From assembly GCF_006385685.1 (NCBI RefSeq), contig NZ_VFRP01000019.1, positions 1 through 64,000 on the forward strand: a stretch of 64,000 nucleotides of DNA. Direction: 5' to 3'. The notes under the pieces are model-generated. The model made no database searches. It saw nothing but the letters and a program-made list of their open reading frames with translations, and was not told where the DNA came from. Source of the stretch: Amaricoccus solimangrovi. GTDB taxonomy: Bacteria; Pseudomonadota; Alphaproteobacteria; Rhodobacterales; Rhodobacteraceae. A program made the position numbers and the translations under genes. Shown one piece after another: positions 7,670 through 24,549 of this stretch (positions are counted from its first letter, which is position 1; each line of letters opens with the position of its first letter).

Positions 7670-8053
7670 ATGGCTGATCTGAAGAAACTCGCCGAAGAGA
7701 TCGTGGGCCTGACCCTTCTCGAGGCCGCCGAGCTGAAGAACATCCTCAAGGACGAATACGGCATCGAGCCCGCCGCCGGTGGCGCGGTCATGATGGCCGG
7801 CCCGGCCGCCGGTGGCGAAGCCGCCGCCGCCGCCGAGGAGCAGACCGAGTTCGACGTCATCCTGAAGTCGGCCGGCGCGCAGAAGATCAACGTGATCAAG
7901 GAAGTCCGCGCGATCACCGGTCTCGGCCTGAAGGAAGCCAAGGACCTCGTCGAGGCCGGCGGCAAGGCCGTGAAGGAAGGCGTGTCCAAGGCGGAGGCCG
8001 AGGACATCAAGAAGAAGCTGACCGACGCCGGCGCCGAAGTCGAGTTGAAGTAA
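7670..8053 (+). CDS. rplL: 50S ribosomal protein L7/L12
   Basis: A 127-residue L7/L12. It has the N-terminal dimerisation helices ([20 protein letters not shown]), an Ala/Gly-rich hinge (residues about 36-55) and the factor-binding C-terminal domain ([20 protein letters not shown], then [12 protein letters not shown]). ATG 7670 is chosen because it gives the standard [11 protein letters not shown] start and has GGAAACGGA upstream. Confidence 0.98.
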   Translation: MADLKKLAEEIVGLTLLEAAELKNILKDEYGIEPAAGGAVMMAGPAAGGEAAAAAEEQTEFDVILKSAGAQKINVIKEVRAITGLGLKEAKDLVEAGGKAVKEGVSKAEAEDIKKKLTDAGAEVELK

Positions 8054-8105
8054 TCCCGCTTCGCGCCTATATGGTGCGAGCGAGATCATGAAAATGGGGG
8101 CTGGA

Positions 8106-8121
8106 CCCGCGGGGACGCGGG
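8106..8121 (+). terminator. Possible attenuator hairpin between rplL and rpoB
   Basis: CCCGCG-GGGA-CGCGGG forms a 6-bp stem with a tetraloop, inside a longer complementary stretch (GGACC at 8103 and GGTCC at 8126). There is no T-run. A partial terminator in the rplL-rpoB gap is known in other bacteria and keeps RNA polymerase subunits below ribosomal proteins. The rest of the 286-base gap shows only the rpoB ribosome binding site. Confidence 0.4.
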
Positions 8122-8339
8122 CCCGGTCCCCTATCGGTTTCAAAACGAGGTCAATGACTTAACCCCCTTCAGCGACCGATGCCTCTTTCCGGTGGCCCGA
8201 TTCGCGGGCCCCCTGACAGATGCATCCACATCCGGGTGCGCGGCTTTGGGACTCCGCGCAAGCATGGGATTGGATCGTCGGGCAGAGCGAGCGCCCCGTT
8301 CCCCGCCGGGACCGCTCGCGGCAGAGGGTACGAGAGAGC

Positions 8340-12472
<4,133 letters not shown>

Positions 12473-12476
<4 letters not shown>

Positions 12477-13344
12477 ACCATGCCTTCCTCCCCAGGGGGC
12501 TGGCACGGCGCGCGCTTCGCTTCATCTCCCCGGACCGCCCGCGCGCGGTCCGGACCGAGAGCGATCCGGAAACCGAGCGTGCGCGGCCCGCGTATGAGGG
12601 GGCGCGCACCTACGCCTTCCTCACCGGGTGCAGCCGCAGCGGCACGACGGCGCTGACGCAGCTCGTCAACCGTCATCCCGACGTCGCGATCGGCTACGAG
12701 CGCTACCGCCTCCTGGCCCAGGCCGGGGGGCTGAGGCCGGAGCTCTTCGAGCCGGATCGCTTTCGCGACTTCCGCGAGGGCGACGGGAGCTGGAAGTCCT
12801 ACGCCGGGATGGAGAAGCGCGCGCATGTGCTGAACAAGGCGCACGCGGCCAGGGTCGTCGGCGACAAGATTCCTCATCTCGTCGACGCGCTCGACCAGCT
12901 CGACGTCTTTCCGGACGCGCGCGTGATCTTCATCGTCCGCGAGCCCTTCGGCGTGGCGAAGAGCTTCGACGCGCGGGCGCGGAGCCAGCAGGGTGGCTGG
13001 CCCGCGGATCGCGACTTCCAGGCGGCGGTGCAGGACTTCAACCGTGCGATGGCGAACATCCTCGCCTACGCGCGACGGGGCAAGCCCTACCTGCTCCTGG
13101 AATACGATGGCCTTTTCCTGCGTCGCGAAGGCCTGAGGGAGATCTGGGAGTTCCTCGGGGTGGACCCCGCGGCGCTCCCCGATCTCGAAGACATCTTCGG
13201 CCGGGCATCGGGCATGGCCGAGGCGAACAGAAGCGCGTCCATCGCGCGGGAAGTATCGCTCAACGTGGACTTCGGAGCGTGGCGTCAGGTGCTGAGCCTC
13301 GACCGCATGCCGAACCGCGGCGAAATCATGGAAGAGACTGCGTC

Positions 13345-13348
<4 letters not shown>
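12473..13348 (+). CDS. Sulfotransferase family protein inserted between rpoB and rpoC
   Basis: A 291-residue sulfotransferase. The 5'-phosphosulfate loop is [10 protein letters not shown] (residues 52-61), and the 3'-phosphate block [17 protein letters not shown] (about 149-165) supplies the Arg and Ser that bind PAPS. Such enzymes move sulfate from PAPS to a hydroxyl or amine of a glycan, lipid, peptide or small molecule. No signal peptide or clear membrane span is present. It starts in the rpoB stop codon (ATGA at 12473-12476) and ends in the rpoC start codon (ATGA at 13345-13348), so all three must share one mRNA and be coupled in translation. It uses at least four AGG and one AGA arginine codons. 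In most bacteria rpoB and rpoC are adjacent or fused. A frameshift is unlikely: both junctions are clean and the protein is complete. Confidence 0.88.
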
Positions 13349-17547
<4,199 letters not shown>

Positions 17548-17585
17548 CCGCGTCCCGCGCGCGGCCGGTCCGCGCGCCGGAGCTG

Positions 17586-17627
17586 AAAAAAAAGGGGCGC
17601 CCCGCGAGGGGCGCCCTTCTTCGTTTC
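17586..17627 (+). terminator. Rho-independent terminator of the rpoBC operon
   Basis: GGGCGCCCC and GGGGCGCCC (17595-17603 and 17608-17616) form a 9-bp stem with a GCGA loop, flanked by A8 before and TTCTTCGTTT after. The next 209 bases up to the convergent hydrolase gene contain nothing I can assign. Confidence 0.93.
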
Positions 17628-17836
17628 AGGAACGAGGGCGGCGCCACGGCGGGCGTCGCACCCGTCGGCTCTTCGCCGCGCCGAGAACTCGGCCCGAAGC
17701 TCGCTTCTCCCCCCGTTTCATACGGGCATCAAATCCATCGGGCAGTCCGCGCCCGCCCGACGGGCCGGAGCCAGGGGCCCCGCCAGCAGGCGGGGAGAAA
17801 CGGACTCGCGGCCAAAGGGCCGCTCCGCCGCGTCCC

Positions 17837-19054
17837 TCACTCCCGCGCCAGCACCGTATCGAGCCAGTCGAGAACCCGCCGGTTCAGGAGCGAGCGGTTC
17901 ATCATCTCGCAATGATCTCCCGCCCCCTCCGCCGCCGCGAAGCGCAGGATCCTTCCGCGTCCCCCCAGCGCCTCGCTGATCCGCTCGGCCGAGGCCGCGT
18001 GCGGATCCTTCTCCGCGCGTGTCAGCAGGACCGGGCACCGGATCGACCCGAGCCGCCCGTCGAGGGTGAAGGCGCTCGTCGCCGCGAGATAGGCGCCGAC
18101 ATCGGCCACCCCGTGCACGAAGAAGCCGCGCCGGACCACCAGCCAGCGCAGCCGGGGCGACTGGTCGATCAGCACCCGCGCCAGCCGGTCGAGCGGCCGC
18201 GACTCGCCCCGCAGCGCCTGGTCGACCATATGGGCGGGCAGGATGCGCGCGGCCATCTCGCGGAAGCCGCCGGTGAGGTCCCACATGCCCGGGTCCGCGA
18301 TCACCGCCGCGAGCCGGTGCTCGCCCGTGGCGGCGCGGAGCGCGAGATGGCCGCCGAGACTCCAGCCCATCAGCGCGATCCGTCCGGGATCGACCAGCGG
18401 CGAGCCGAGCGCCGCGTCGACGGCGGCGGCGATCACCGCCTCCCAGTCCGGGCGGATCGGGATGCCCCGGCGGATCAGCATCTCCCCCTGCCCCGGCCCG
18501 TCGAAGAGAAGCACGTGATAGCCGCGCCGGACCGCCGCGACGGCCGAGGCGAAGTAGAGGTCGGTGACGGTCGCGTCGTAGCCGTCCGTCAGGATGAGGA
18601 GCGGGCCGGGCTTGGTTCCCGCCTCGCCCGCGGCCGGGATCAGATAGCCCGTCATCGGATGTTCGCCGAAGGGGATCGGCATCGGCGCCACCGGCGGATC
18701 CCCGAGCGCGAGCCCCTGTTCGAAGGCCGCGATCTGATGATCGAAGGCCGCGCGCAGCCGCGGGTCCACCGGCGCGCCGTAGAGCGGGCGATACGCGGTT
18801 CCATAGGCGACGGCGGCGCGCAGGAACTGATCCCGCGCGCTCGCGCGGTGCCCGGCCTCGAGCGCGGCGACGGCGCCGGAGACCATCCGTTCCCCTGCCG
18901 CGCGCCAGACGTCGTGAAAGACGTCGTCGCCGCCATGGCCGACGGCCTCGGCGATCGCCACCACCTCGCCATAGTCCGCGCCGCCCGCCGGCGCGTAGCC
19001 GAGCGCCCAGGTGCCGAGTTCCTCGTGCAGTTCGTTCCGGAAGATCCGCGCCAT
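17837..19054 (-). CDS. Alpha/beta hydrolase, FrsA/acylaminoacyl-peptidase-like
   Basis: A 405-residue serine hydrolase. An N-terminal helical region (residues 1-120) precedes the catalytic fold. The nucleophile elbow is GWSLGG near 235, the acidic residue is probably in RAEKDPHAAS near 350, and the catalytic His in GAGDHCEMMNR near 383. Large N-terminal helical parts of this sort occur in FrsA-like and 2,6-dihydroxypseudooxynicotine-hydrolase-like enzymes. No signal peptide is seen. I start at the ATG on 19054, where the sequence becomes protein-like; the open frame continues upstream into the divergent dehydratase gene but is a compositional artefact. The substrate is unknown. Confidence 0.8.
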   Translation of the reverse strand: MARIFRNELHEELGTWALGYAPAGGADYGEVVAIAEAVGHGGDDVFHDVWRAAGERMVSGAVAALEAGHRASARDQFLRAAVAYGTAYRPLYGAPVDPRLRAAFDHQIAAFEQGLALGDPPVAPMPIPFGEHPMTGYLIPAAGEAGTKPGPLLILTDGYDATVTDLYFASAVAAVRRGYHVLLFDGPGQGEMLIRRGIPIRPDWEAVIAAAVDAALGSPLVDPGRIALMGWSLGGHLALRAATGEHRLAAVIADPGMWDLTGGFREMAARILPAHMVDQALRGESRPLDRLARVLIDQSPRLRWLVVRRGFFVHGVADVGAYLAATSAFTLDGRLGSIRCPVLLTRAEKDPHAASAERISEALGGRGRILRFAAAEGAGDHCEMMNRSLLNRRVLDWLDTVLARE

Positions 19055-19234
19055 CCCTCGCCCCGCTCCCTCGCCGCGCCACCGGCGGCCCGCGCGACGT
19101 TCCCACAGGAGCGGGGCGCGAGATAGGGCTTTCCTTCGCGCGCTCCCCTGCCACCAATGTGCCATTGCGCCCGCCCCGCCCGCGCCGCCATTCTGCCCCC
19201 GCCCCCCGGGGCAAGCCGACGGAGACCTGGAACC

Positions 19235-20089
19235 GTGCCCGAAATGGAAATCGCCCCCGCGGATGTCGCCGGCTGGATCGGCCGGTCCGAGACGGCGGAG
19301 GACGACGCCACCCCGCTGCTCGCCCGGCGCATGGCCGGGCTGCTCGACCGCGACGCGCCCGAGGCGGGCGAGGTCTGGCCGCACTGCTGGATCTGGGCGC
19401 TGTTCTGGCCGGCGCTGCGCCACGACGCGACCGGGCCGGACGGCCACGCGGCCCGGGGCGGCTTCCTGCCCCCGATCGACCTGCCCCGGCGGATGTGGGG
19501 CGGATCGCGCATCCTCGTCGAGACGCCGATCCGGGTGGGCGAGCATGTCTCGCGCCGCTCGACCATCACCAAGGTCGCGGAGAAGTCGGGCCGCACCGGC
19601 CGGCTCTGCTTCGTCACCGTGGAGCACAGGCTGACCGCGGGCGGCGCGGCGCGGCTGACCGAGATCCAGACCATCGCCTATCGCGGGGCCGCGGGCGCCG
19701 CGGCCGCGCCGGCCGAGCCGGGGCCCGGCCCCGATTTCGAACCGATGTGGCGGCGGCGGATCACGCCCGACGCGGTGCTGCTCTACCAGTACTCGGCCGC
19801 GACCTTCAACACGCACCGGATCCACTACGACCACCCCTATGCGACGGGCGTCGAGGGCTATCCCGGCCTCGTCGTGCACGGTCCGCTGACCGCGACGATG
19901 CTGATGGAGCTTCTCGGCGCGAACCTGCCGGCGGCGATGCCGCGCGACTTCCAGGTCACCGCGCTCCGCCCGCTCTACGCGCCCGCGCCCTTCGACCTCG
20001 TCGGCCGCGTCGACGGCGACGCCTTCCGCCTGCTGGCGCTGACCGGGGACGGCCATCCCGCGATGCGGATCGAGGGGACGCTCGGCTGA
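19235..20089 (+). CDS. MaoC/HTD2-like acyl-CoA dehydratase (mesaconyl-CoA hydratase family)
   Basis: A 284-residue double-hotdog hydratase. The C-terminal half carries the hydratase block YSAATFNTHRIHYDHPYA (about residues 185-202), with the catalytic Asn/His pair, then YPGLVVHGPLTATML. The N-terminal hotdog includes RRMWGGSRILVETPIRVGE. This arrangement is typical of FAS1-like dehydratases and mesaconyl-C4-CoA hydratases acting on 3-hydroxyacyl-CoA. GTG 19235 has GGAG ten bases upstream; ATG 19244 is a possible alternative start. It is transcribed away from the hydrolase gene and converges on the cupin gene. Confidence 0.8.
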   Translation: MPEMEIAPADVAGWIGRSETAEDDATPLLARRMAGLLDRDAPEAGEVWPHCWIWALFWPALRHDATGPDGHAARGGFLPPIDLPRRMWGGSRILVETPIRVGEHVSRRSTITKVAEKSGRTGRLCFVTVEHRLTAGGAARLTEIQTIAYRGAAGAAAAPAEPGPGPDFEPMWRRRITPDAVLLYQYSAATFNTHRIHYDHPYATGVEGYPGLVVHGPLTATMLMELLGANLPAAMPRDFQVTALRPLYAPAPFDLVGRVDGDAFRLLALTGDGHPAMRIEGTLG

Positions 20090-20116
20090 GGAAACGGGGC
20101 GCGGCCGGCCCCCGCC

Positions 20117-20602
20117 TCACTCCTTCGGCGCGGCGTGGATCGGATCGACCCAGTAGACCGTCTCCGGCGCCTCCACCGGCTCGATATCGGTGATGTTCAC
20201 CACCACCGCTTCGTTGTCGGACCGGACGAGCACGCATTCGAGCGGCTGCTCGGGATCGGCGTTGATCTCCTGATGCGGCACATAGGGCGGCACGAAGATG
20301 AAATCTCCCGGCCCCGCCTCGGCCACGAATTCCAGCCGTTCGCCCCAGCGCATCCGCGCTCGGCCGCGGACGACATAGATCACGCTCTCGAGCGCGCCGT
20401 GATGGTGCACGCCGGTCTTCGCATCGGGCTCGATCGCGACCGTGCCCGCCCAGATCTTGCGGGCGCCGACCCGGGCGTGGTTGATCGCCGCCTGCCGGAA
20501 CATGCCGGGCGTTTGCGCGGTGTTCGGGTCGAGCTGGTCGCCCCGGATCACCCGGACCCCGTCGTGTTTCCAGCGCGGCGCGCCGTCGTCGTCATGGGGC
20601 AT
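20117..20602 (-). CDS. Cupin domain protein
   Basis: A 161-residue single-domain cupin. The metal-binding motif 1 reads TGVHHHGALESVIYVVRGRA (residues about 75-94) with His/His/Glu ligands, and motif 2 is PGDFIFVPPYVPHQEIN (about 110-126). A small beta-barrel dioxygenase, isomerase or metal-dependent binding protein is possible; the reaction cannot be told from context. GGAGGAG precedes the ATG at 20602. It is divergent from the Gre-like gene. Confidence 0.8.
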   Translation of the reverse strand: MPHDDDGAPRWKHDGVRVIRGDQLDPNTAQTPGMFRQAAINHARVGARKIWAGTVAIEPDAKTGVHHHGALESVIYVVRGRARMRWGERLEFVAEAGPGDFIFVPPYVPHQEINADPEQPLECVLVRSDNEAVVVNITDIEPVEAPETVYWVDPIHAAPKE

Positions 20603-20733
20603 CTGGCTCCTCCCGCCGTTTCGAAGGAGCATGCCCCCCATCCCCCCGCTTGGCCAGCGGCGAAGCATCCCCATATGAGCGGTGTGAAACAGCAACGGAC
20701 CGGCGGCGCCCCGCCGGAGAGGGAGAAGACGAA

Positions 20734-21231
20734 ATGAGCCGTGCCTTCGTGCGCGAGGACGATGGATCACGCCCCGAGACGCTGCCCGAGATCCCGGTCA
20801 GCGCGGCGCCCAATCTGGTCACCCCGCGCGGGCTCGGCCTGATCGCCGCGGAGATCGACCGGCTGGGCGCCGCGCTGGCGGAGGCCGATCCCGAAAGCGA
20901 CGCGGCCGCCCGCCTCCGCCGCGACCTGCGCTACTGGAACCTGCGCCATGCGACGGCCCGGCTGACGCATCCCGCGCCGGAGACGGAAGCCGTCCAGTTC
21001 GGCGCCCGCGTGACCTACGAGACCGACGAGGGCGAGCGGAAGACCGTGATCATCACCGGCGAGGACGAGGCGGATCCGGCCTCCGGACGCATCGCCTATA
21101 CCGCCCCCGTCGCCCGCGCGCTGACCGGCGTCGAGCCGGGGGCGAGCGTCACGCTGAAACTCGGGCCGCGCGAAGTGGAGCTCGAGGTGATCGCGGTGGA
21201 CATCCCCCCCGAGAACGGCGGGGCCGCCTGA
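20734..21231 (+). CDS. GreA/GreB-family transcription factor homologue
   Basis: A 165-residue protein. The C-terminal FKBP-like domain (residues about 85-160) matches Gre factors: VQFGARVTYETDEGERKTVIITGEDEADPASGRIAYTAPVARAL. The N-terminal coiled coil is present (IAAEIDRLGAALAEADPESD, then LRRDLRYWNLRHATARL), but the D-x-x-E/N tip that Gre proteins push into the polymerase active site is not obvious. Family members of this length in alphaproteobacteria are annotated as GreB or nucleoside-diphosphate-kinase regulator. It may bind the secondary channel without transcript cleavage. A small exported protein follows 3 bases downstream, probably in one unit. Confidence 0.8.
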   Translation: MSRAFVREDDGSRPETLPEIPVSAAPNLVTPRGLGLIAAEIDRLGAALAEADPESDAAARLRRDLRYWNLRHATARLTHPAPETEAVQFGARVTYETDEGERKTVIITGEDEADPASGRIAYTAPVARALTGVEPGASVTLKLGPREVELEVIAVDIPPENGGAA

Positions 21232-21234
21232 GCG

Positions 21235-21543
21235 ATGCGCGCGCCGCTCGCCGCCCTCGCCCTCCTCATCGCCCTCGCGCCGGCCCTGCCCGCCGGCGCG
21301 ATCGAGATCTGCTCGGAGAACGCGCTCGGCCAGGTGGTCTGCCGGGGGCAGCCCACGCACGGGCTCGACCCGATCGACCCGTTCCCGCCCCGGACCCGGA
21401 CCGCGCCGCCGCCCCAGGCCCGCATTCCCGAGGCGCGGACCAATTCCTTCGGCGACACCTATCCGACCGCGAAGGAGACGACGACCGGCCGGCCCCGCCC
21501 CCGGGTCTGCGAGCCCGACAGTTTCGGCAACCTGCGCTGCTGA
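21235..21543 (+). CDS. Small secreted Cys-containing hypothetical protein
   Basis: A 102-residue protein with a Sec signal peptide (MRAPLAALALLIALAPALPAGA, cleavage after residue 22 likely). The mature part begins IEICSENALGQVVCRG, has a Pro/Arg-rich middle and ends CEPDSFGNLRC. The two cysteine pairs share a pattern: a Cys near each end of a short segment with xNxLGQxxC or FGNLRC, hinting at two small disulfide-bonded motifs. It is periplasmic or secreted. It follows the Gre-like gene by 3 bases. I do not recognise the family. Confidence 0.65.
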   Translation: MRAPLAALALLIALAPALPAGAIEICSENALGQVVCRGQPTHGLDPIDPFPPRTRTAPPPQARIPEARTNSFGDTYPTAKETTTGRPRPRVCEPDSFGNLRC

Positions 21544-21546
21544 GCC

Positions 21547-23151
21547 TCACTCCGCCCGCGTGATCCGGTCGGCGGGCGGCGGCGTGTAGCCCGGACGGGC
21601 GGCGAGGTAATCCGCGAGCACATCCTCGAGATTGGGCCCGTAGTCATAGGCGTTGTCGCCCTGGTCGCGGAGCACGGCATAGCCGTCGCCGCCGTTGCGC
21701 ATGAAGTTGTTGGTCACGACGGTATAGACCTTCGCCCGATCGATCGGCGCCCAGCCGTCGCCCTCGGCGACCAGCACCTCCCGGATCCGCCCGCCGTTCG
21801 GCGCCCCCGCCGGATCCCAGGTGAAGCGGAGCCCGGCGACCTGCGGGAAGCGGCCGGCGCCTTCCTCGACCTCGCTCACGCCGTTCTCGAGCGCCGCGAC
21901 GATGCCCGCGCCCGAGATGTTGAAGGTCGAGAGCGTGTTCTGGAAAGGCAGCACCGCCAGGACCTCGCCCATGCTGACCTCGCCCGCGCCGATCGAGGCG
22001 CGCAGGCCCCCGCCGTTCTGCAGCGCGATCGTCACCCCCTGGCCCTTCACCCGGTCGAGCATCGCATCGGCGACCAGATCGCCCATCGCGCATTCCCGCG
22101 CCCGGCAGCTCTCGCGCGATCCGTCGATATCGGCGCCGACCTCGCCGACGCGCTTCGCCTTCAGGGCCTCGATCGGCCCGGAATAGGTCTTGATGTCCTT
22201 CAGCACCCCCGGATCGGGCGTCACCGAGCGGTCGAGCAGGATCGTGTCCCCGCCCGCCGCCGTCACCGCGCCCTGGTCGTCGAAGGTGAGCGTCAGGTCG
22301 CCGAGATATTTGGAATAGGCCCCGGCCGAGACCACCGGCACCTTCGCGTTCCCCGGCCCGTCCACCATCAGCGGATAGGGATAGGGCGCGCCCTCCGAAT
22401 TCGAGAAGAGCGTGTGGGTATGGCCGCCGATGACCGCGTCGATCCCCGCCACGCTCCCGGCGATCCGGATGTCCTCGGGCGCGCCGAGATGGCTCAGCAG
22501 GATGATCTTGTTCACCCCTTCGCCTTCGAGCGCGGCGACGTCGCGGGCGATCGTCACCGCCGGATCCTCGAAGCGCACGGTCGGTCCCGGCGTCGAGATC
22601 GTCGCGGTCTCGGGCGTGACGGCGCCGACGATCCCGATCTTCTCGCCTCCCGCCTCGAGCACGCGCGGCCCCTCGGCGAGCGGGCCCAGCATCGGATCCT
22701 CCGTGACGGTGGCGTTGCCGAAGAGCACCGGGAAATTCGCGCCCTTGATGAATTCCGCGAGCGGCCCGGGTCCGAGGTCGAATTCGTGATTGCCGACCAC
22801 CATCGCGTCGAGCCCGAGCCGGTTCATGAAGTCGAGCTCGGCCTTGCCGGAATAGGTGGTGAAGAAGAGCGAGCCCTGGAAGACGTCGCCCGCGTTCAGC
22901 ACGAGCACCGCCTCGTCCTTCGCCTTCGCCGCGTCGCGCCGCGCATCGATCTCGGTCAGCATCCGCGCCGCGCCGCCGAAACAGGCGCCCGCGGCCTCGT
23001 CCTCGCCCGAACAGGTCGAATCGTACTTGTTGATCGATTCGATCCGGCTGTGGAAATCGTTGAAATGCAGGATCTCGAGCGTATAGGCGCGCGCCGTGCC
23101 CGTTCCGAGAACGAGCAGCGCGAGAGCGATGAGCGGCGGACGAACCGGCAT
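21547..23151 (-). CDS. Periplasmic 5'-nucleotidase / metallophosphatase
   Basis: A 534-residue UshA/5'-nucleotidase family enzyme. A signal peptide (first ~22 residues, ending TARA) sends it to the periplasm. The N-terminal metallophosphatase domain shows LHFNDFHSR, LNAGDVFQGS, VVGNHEFDLG and GGHTHT; the C-terminal substrate domain starts near residue 340 and contains QNGGGLRASIGAGEVSMGEV and FMRNGGDGY. These enzymes hydrolyse external nucleotides for phosphate and nucleoside salvage. It converges with the small secreted protein gene, the two stop codons being 3 bases apart, and is divergent from lysC. Confidence 0.93.
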   Translation of the reverse strand: MPVRPPLIALALLVLGTGTARAYTLEILHFNDFHSRIESINKYDSTCSGEDEAAGACFGGAARMLTEIDARRDAAKAKDEAVLVLNAGDVFQGSLFFTTYSGKAELDFMNRLGLDAMVVGNHEFDLGPGPLAEFIKGANFPVLFGNATVTEDPMLGPLAEGPRVLEAGGEKIGIVGAVTPETATISTPGPTVRFEDPAVTIARDVAALEGEGVNKIILLSHLGAPEDIRIAGSVAGIDAVIGGHTHTLFSNSEGAPYPYPLMVDGPGNAKVPVVSAGAYSKYLGDLTLTFDDQGAVTAAGGDTILLDRSVTPDPGVLKDIKTYSGPIEALKAKRVGEVGADIDGSRESCRARECAMGDLVADAMLDRVKGQGVTIALQNGGGLRASIGAGEVSMGEVLAVLPFQNTLSTFNISGAGIVAALENGVSEVEEGAGRFPQVAGLRFTWDPAGAPNGGRIREVLVAEGDGWAPIDRAKVYTVVTNNFMRNGGDGYAVLRDQGDNAYDYGPNLEDVLADYLAARPGYTPPPADRITRAE

Positions 23152-23297
23152 GTCTGTCTCCCATGGGCCCGCGCCACCGGGGCGCGCGCAAGCCGGCGCA
23201 GCATGAGGGCCCCGCCCCCGGCGCGCAACCCCGCCCCGCCTTGCGGCGCGGGACGGCGCGGGATAAGAGGGCGCGAATTTGCATCGAGGGGCCGGAA

Positions 23298-24524
23298 ATG
23301 CCCAGACTGGTGATGAAGTTCGGCGGCACCTCCGTCGCCGATATCGACCGCATCCGCAACGCCGCCGCCAGGGTGAAGCAGGAAGTCGAGAACGGCTACG
23401 ACGTCTGCGTCGTGGTCTCGGCGATGTCGGGCAAGACCAACGAGCTCGTCGGCTGGGTGCGCGACACCTCGCTGCTCTACGACGCGCGCGAATACGACGC
23501 CGTCGTCGCCTCCGGCGAGAACGTGACCGCGGGTCTGATGGCGCTCCAGCTTCAGGAGATGGGCGTCCCGGCGCGCAGCTGGCAGGGCTGGCAGGTGCCG
23601 CTCCGGACCAACTCGATGCACGGCGCCGCGCGGATCGAGTCGATCGAGACGACGAACCTCGACCGGAAGTTCGAGGAGGGGCTGCACGCGGTCATCGCGG
23701 GCTTCCAGGGCATCTCCCCCGAGGGCCGGATCACCACGCTGGGCCGGGGCGGCTCCGACACCTCCGCCGTCGCCTTCGCCGCCGCGCTCGGCGCGGAGCG
23801 CTGCGACATCTATACCGATGTCGACGGCGTCTACACGACCGATCCCCGGATCACGAAGAAGGCGCGCCGGCTCGGCAAGATCTCCTACGAGGAGATGCTC
23901 GAGCTTGCGAGCCTCGGGGCCAAGGTGCTCCAGACCCGCTCGGTCGAGCTCGCGATGCGCTACAAGGTGCGGCTCCGGGTGCTGAGCAGTTTTTCCGACG
24001 GGCCCGGCACGCTCGTCTGCGACGAGGAGGAAATCGTGGAAAGCAGAGTGGTGAGCGGCATCGCCCATTCCCGCGACGAGGCGAAGCTGACGCTGATCAG
24101 CGTCCAGGACCGCCCCGGCATCGCCGCCGCGATCTTCGGCCCGCTCGCCGAGGCCGGGGTCAACGTCGACATGATCGTGCAGAACATCGGCGCGGACGGC
24201 CGCACCGACATGACCTTCTCCTGCCCGGTCGACGAGGTGCCGCGCGCGAGGAAGGCGCTCGAACACGCGGTCGCGGGCGGCCAGATCGACCATCGCGGCC
24301 TCGACGTGGACGAGGAGGTGGCGAAGGTCTCCATCGTGGGCATCGGCATGCGCAGCCACGCCGGCGTCGCGCATCAGATGTTCGCGGCCCTCGCCGCCGA
24401 GGGCGTCAACATCAAGGTGATCACCACCTCCGAGATCAAAGTCTCGGTGCTCGTCGACCGCAAATATCTGGAACTGGCGGTGCAGGCGCTGCATGATGCC
24501 TTCGAGCTGGAAAAAGCCAGCTGA
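23298..24524 (+). CDS. lysC: Aspartate kinase
   Basis: A 408-residue aspartokinase, first step from aspartate to lysine, threonine and methionine. The kinase domain opens with VMKFGGTSVAD and includes ITTLGRGGSDTSAVA and the YTDVDGVYTTDPR block. The C-terminal third carries two ACT domains (LTLISVQDRPGIAAAIF and VSIVGIGMRSHAGVAHQMF), which bind allosteric amino acids. Length fits the alpha-type enzyme; an internal beta-subunit start is possible. It is followed 25 bases later by ptsP, a conserved pairing in alphaproteobacteria. Threonine synthase is encoded 7 kb away on the other strand. Confidence 0.97.
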   Translation: MPRLVMKFGGTSVADIDRIRNAAARVKQEVENGYDVCVVVSAMSGKTNELVGWVRDTSLLYDAREYDAVVASGENVTAGLMALQLQEMGVPARSWQGWQVPLRTNSMHGAARIESIETTNLDRKFEEGLHAVIAGFQGISPEGRITTLGRGGSDTSAVAFAAALGAERCDIYTDVDGVYTTDPRITKKARRLGKISYEEMLELASLGAKVLQTRSVELAMRYKVRLRVLSSFSDGPGTLVCDEEEIVESRVVSGIAHSRDEAKLTLISVQDRPGIAAAIFGPLAEAGVNVDMIVQNIGADGRTDMTFSCPVDEVPRARKALEHAVAGGQIDHRGLDVDEEVAKVSIVGIGMRSHAGVAHQMFAALAAEGVNIKVITTSEIKVSVLVDRKYLELAVQALHDAFELEKAS

Positions 24525-24549
24525 GAACTCCTTGACCCCTGGACGGCTC

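Noticed and set aside
12628-13344. Upstream extension of the rpoC frame through the sulfotransferase gene
   Set aside because: The extension is Arg/Gly/Ala-rich, shows no similarity to RpoC, and the canonical MNQELTNPF start overlaps the sulfotransferase stop codon. It is not a fusion protein.
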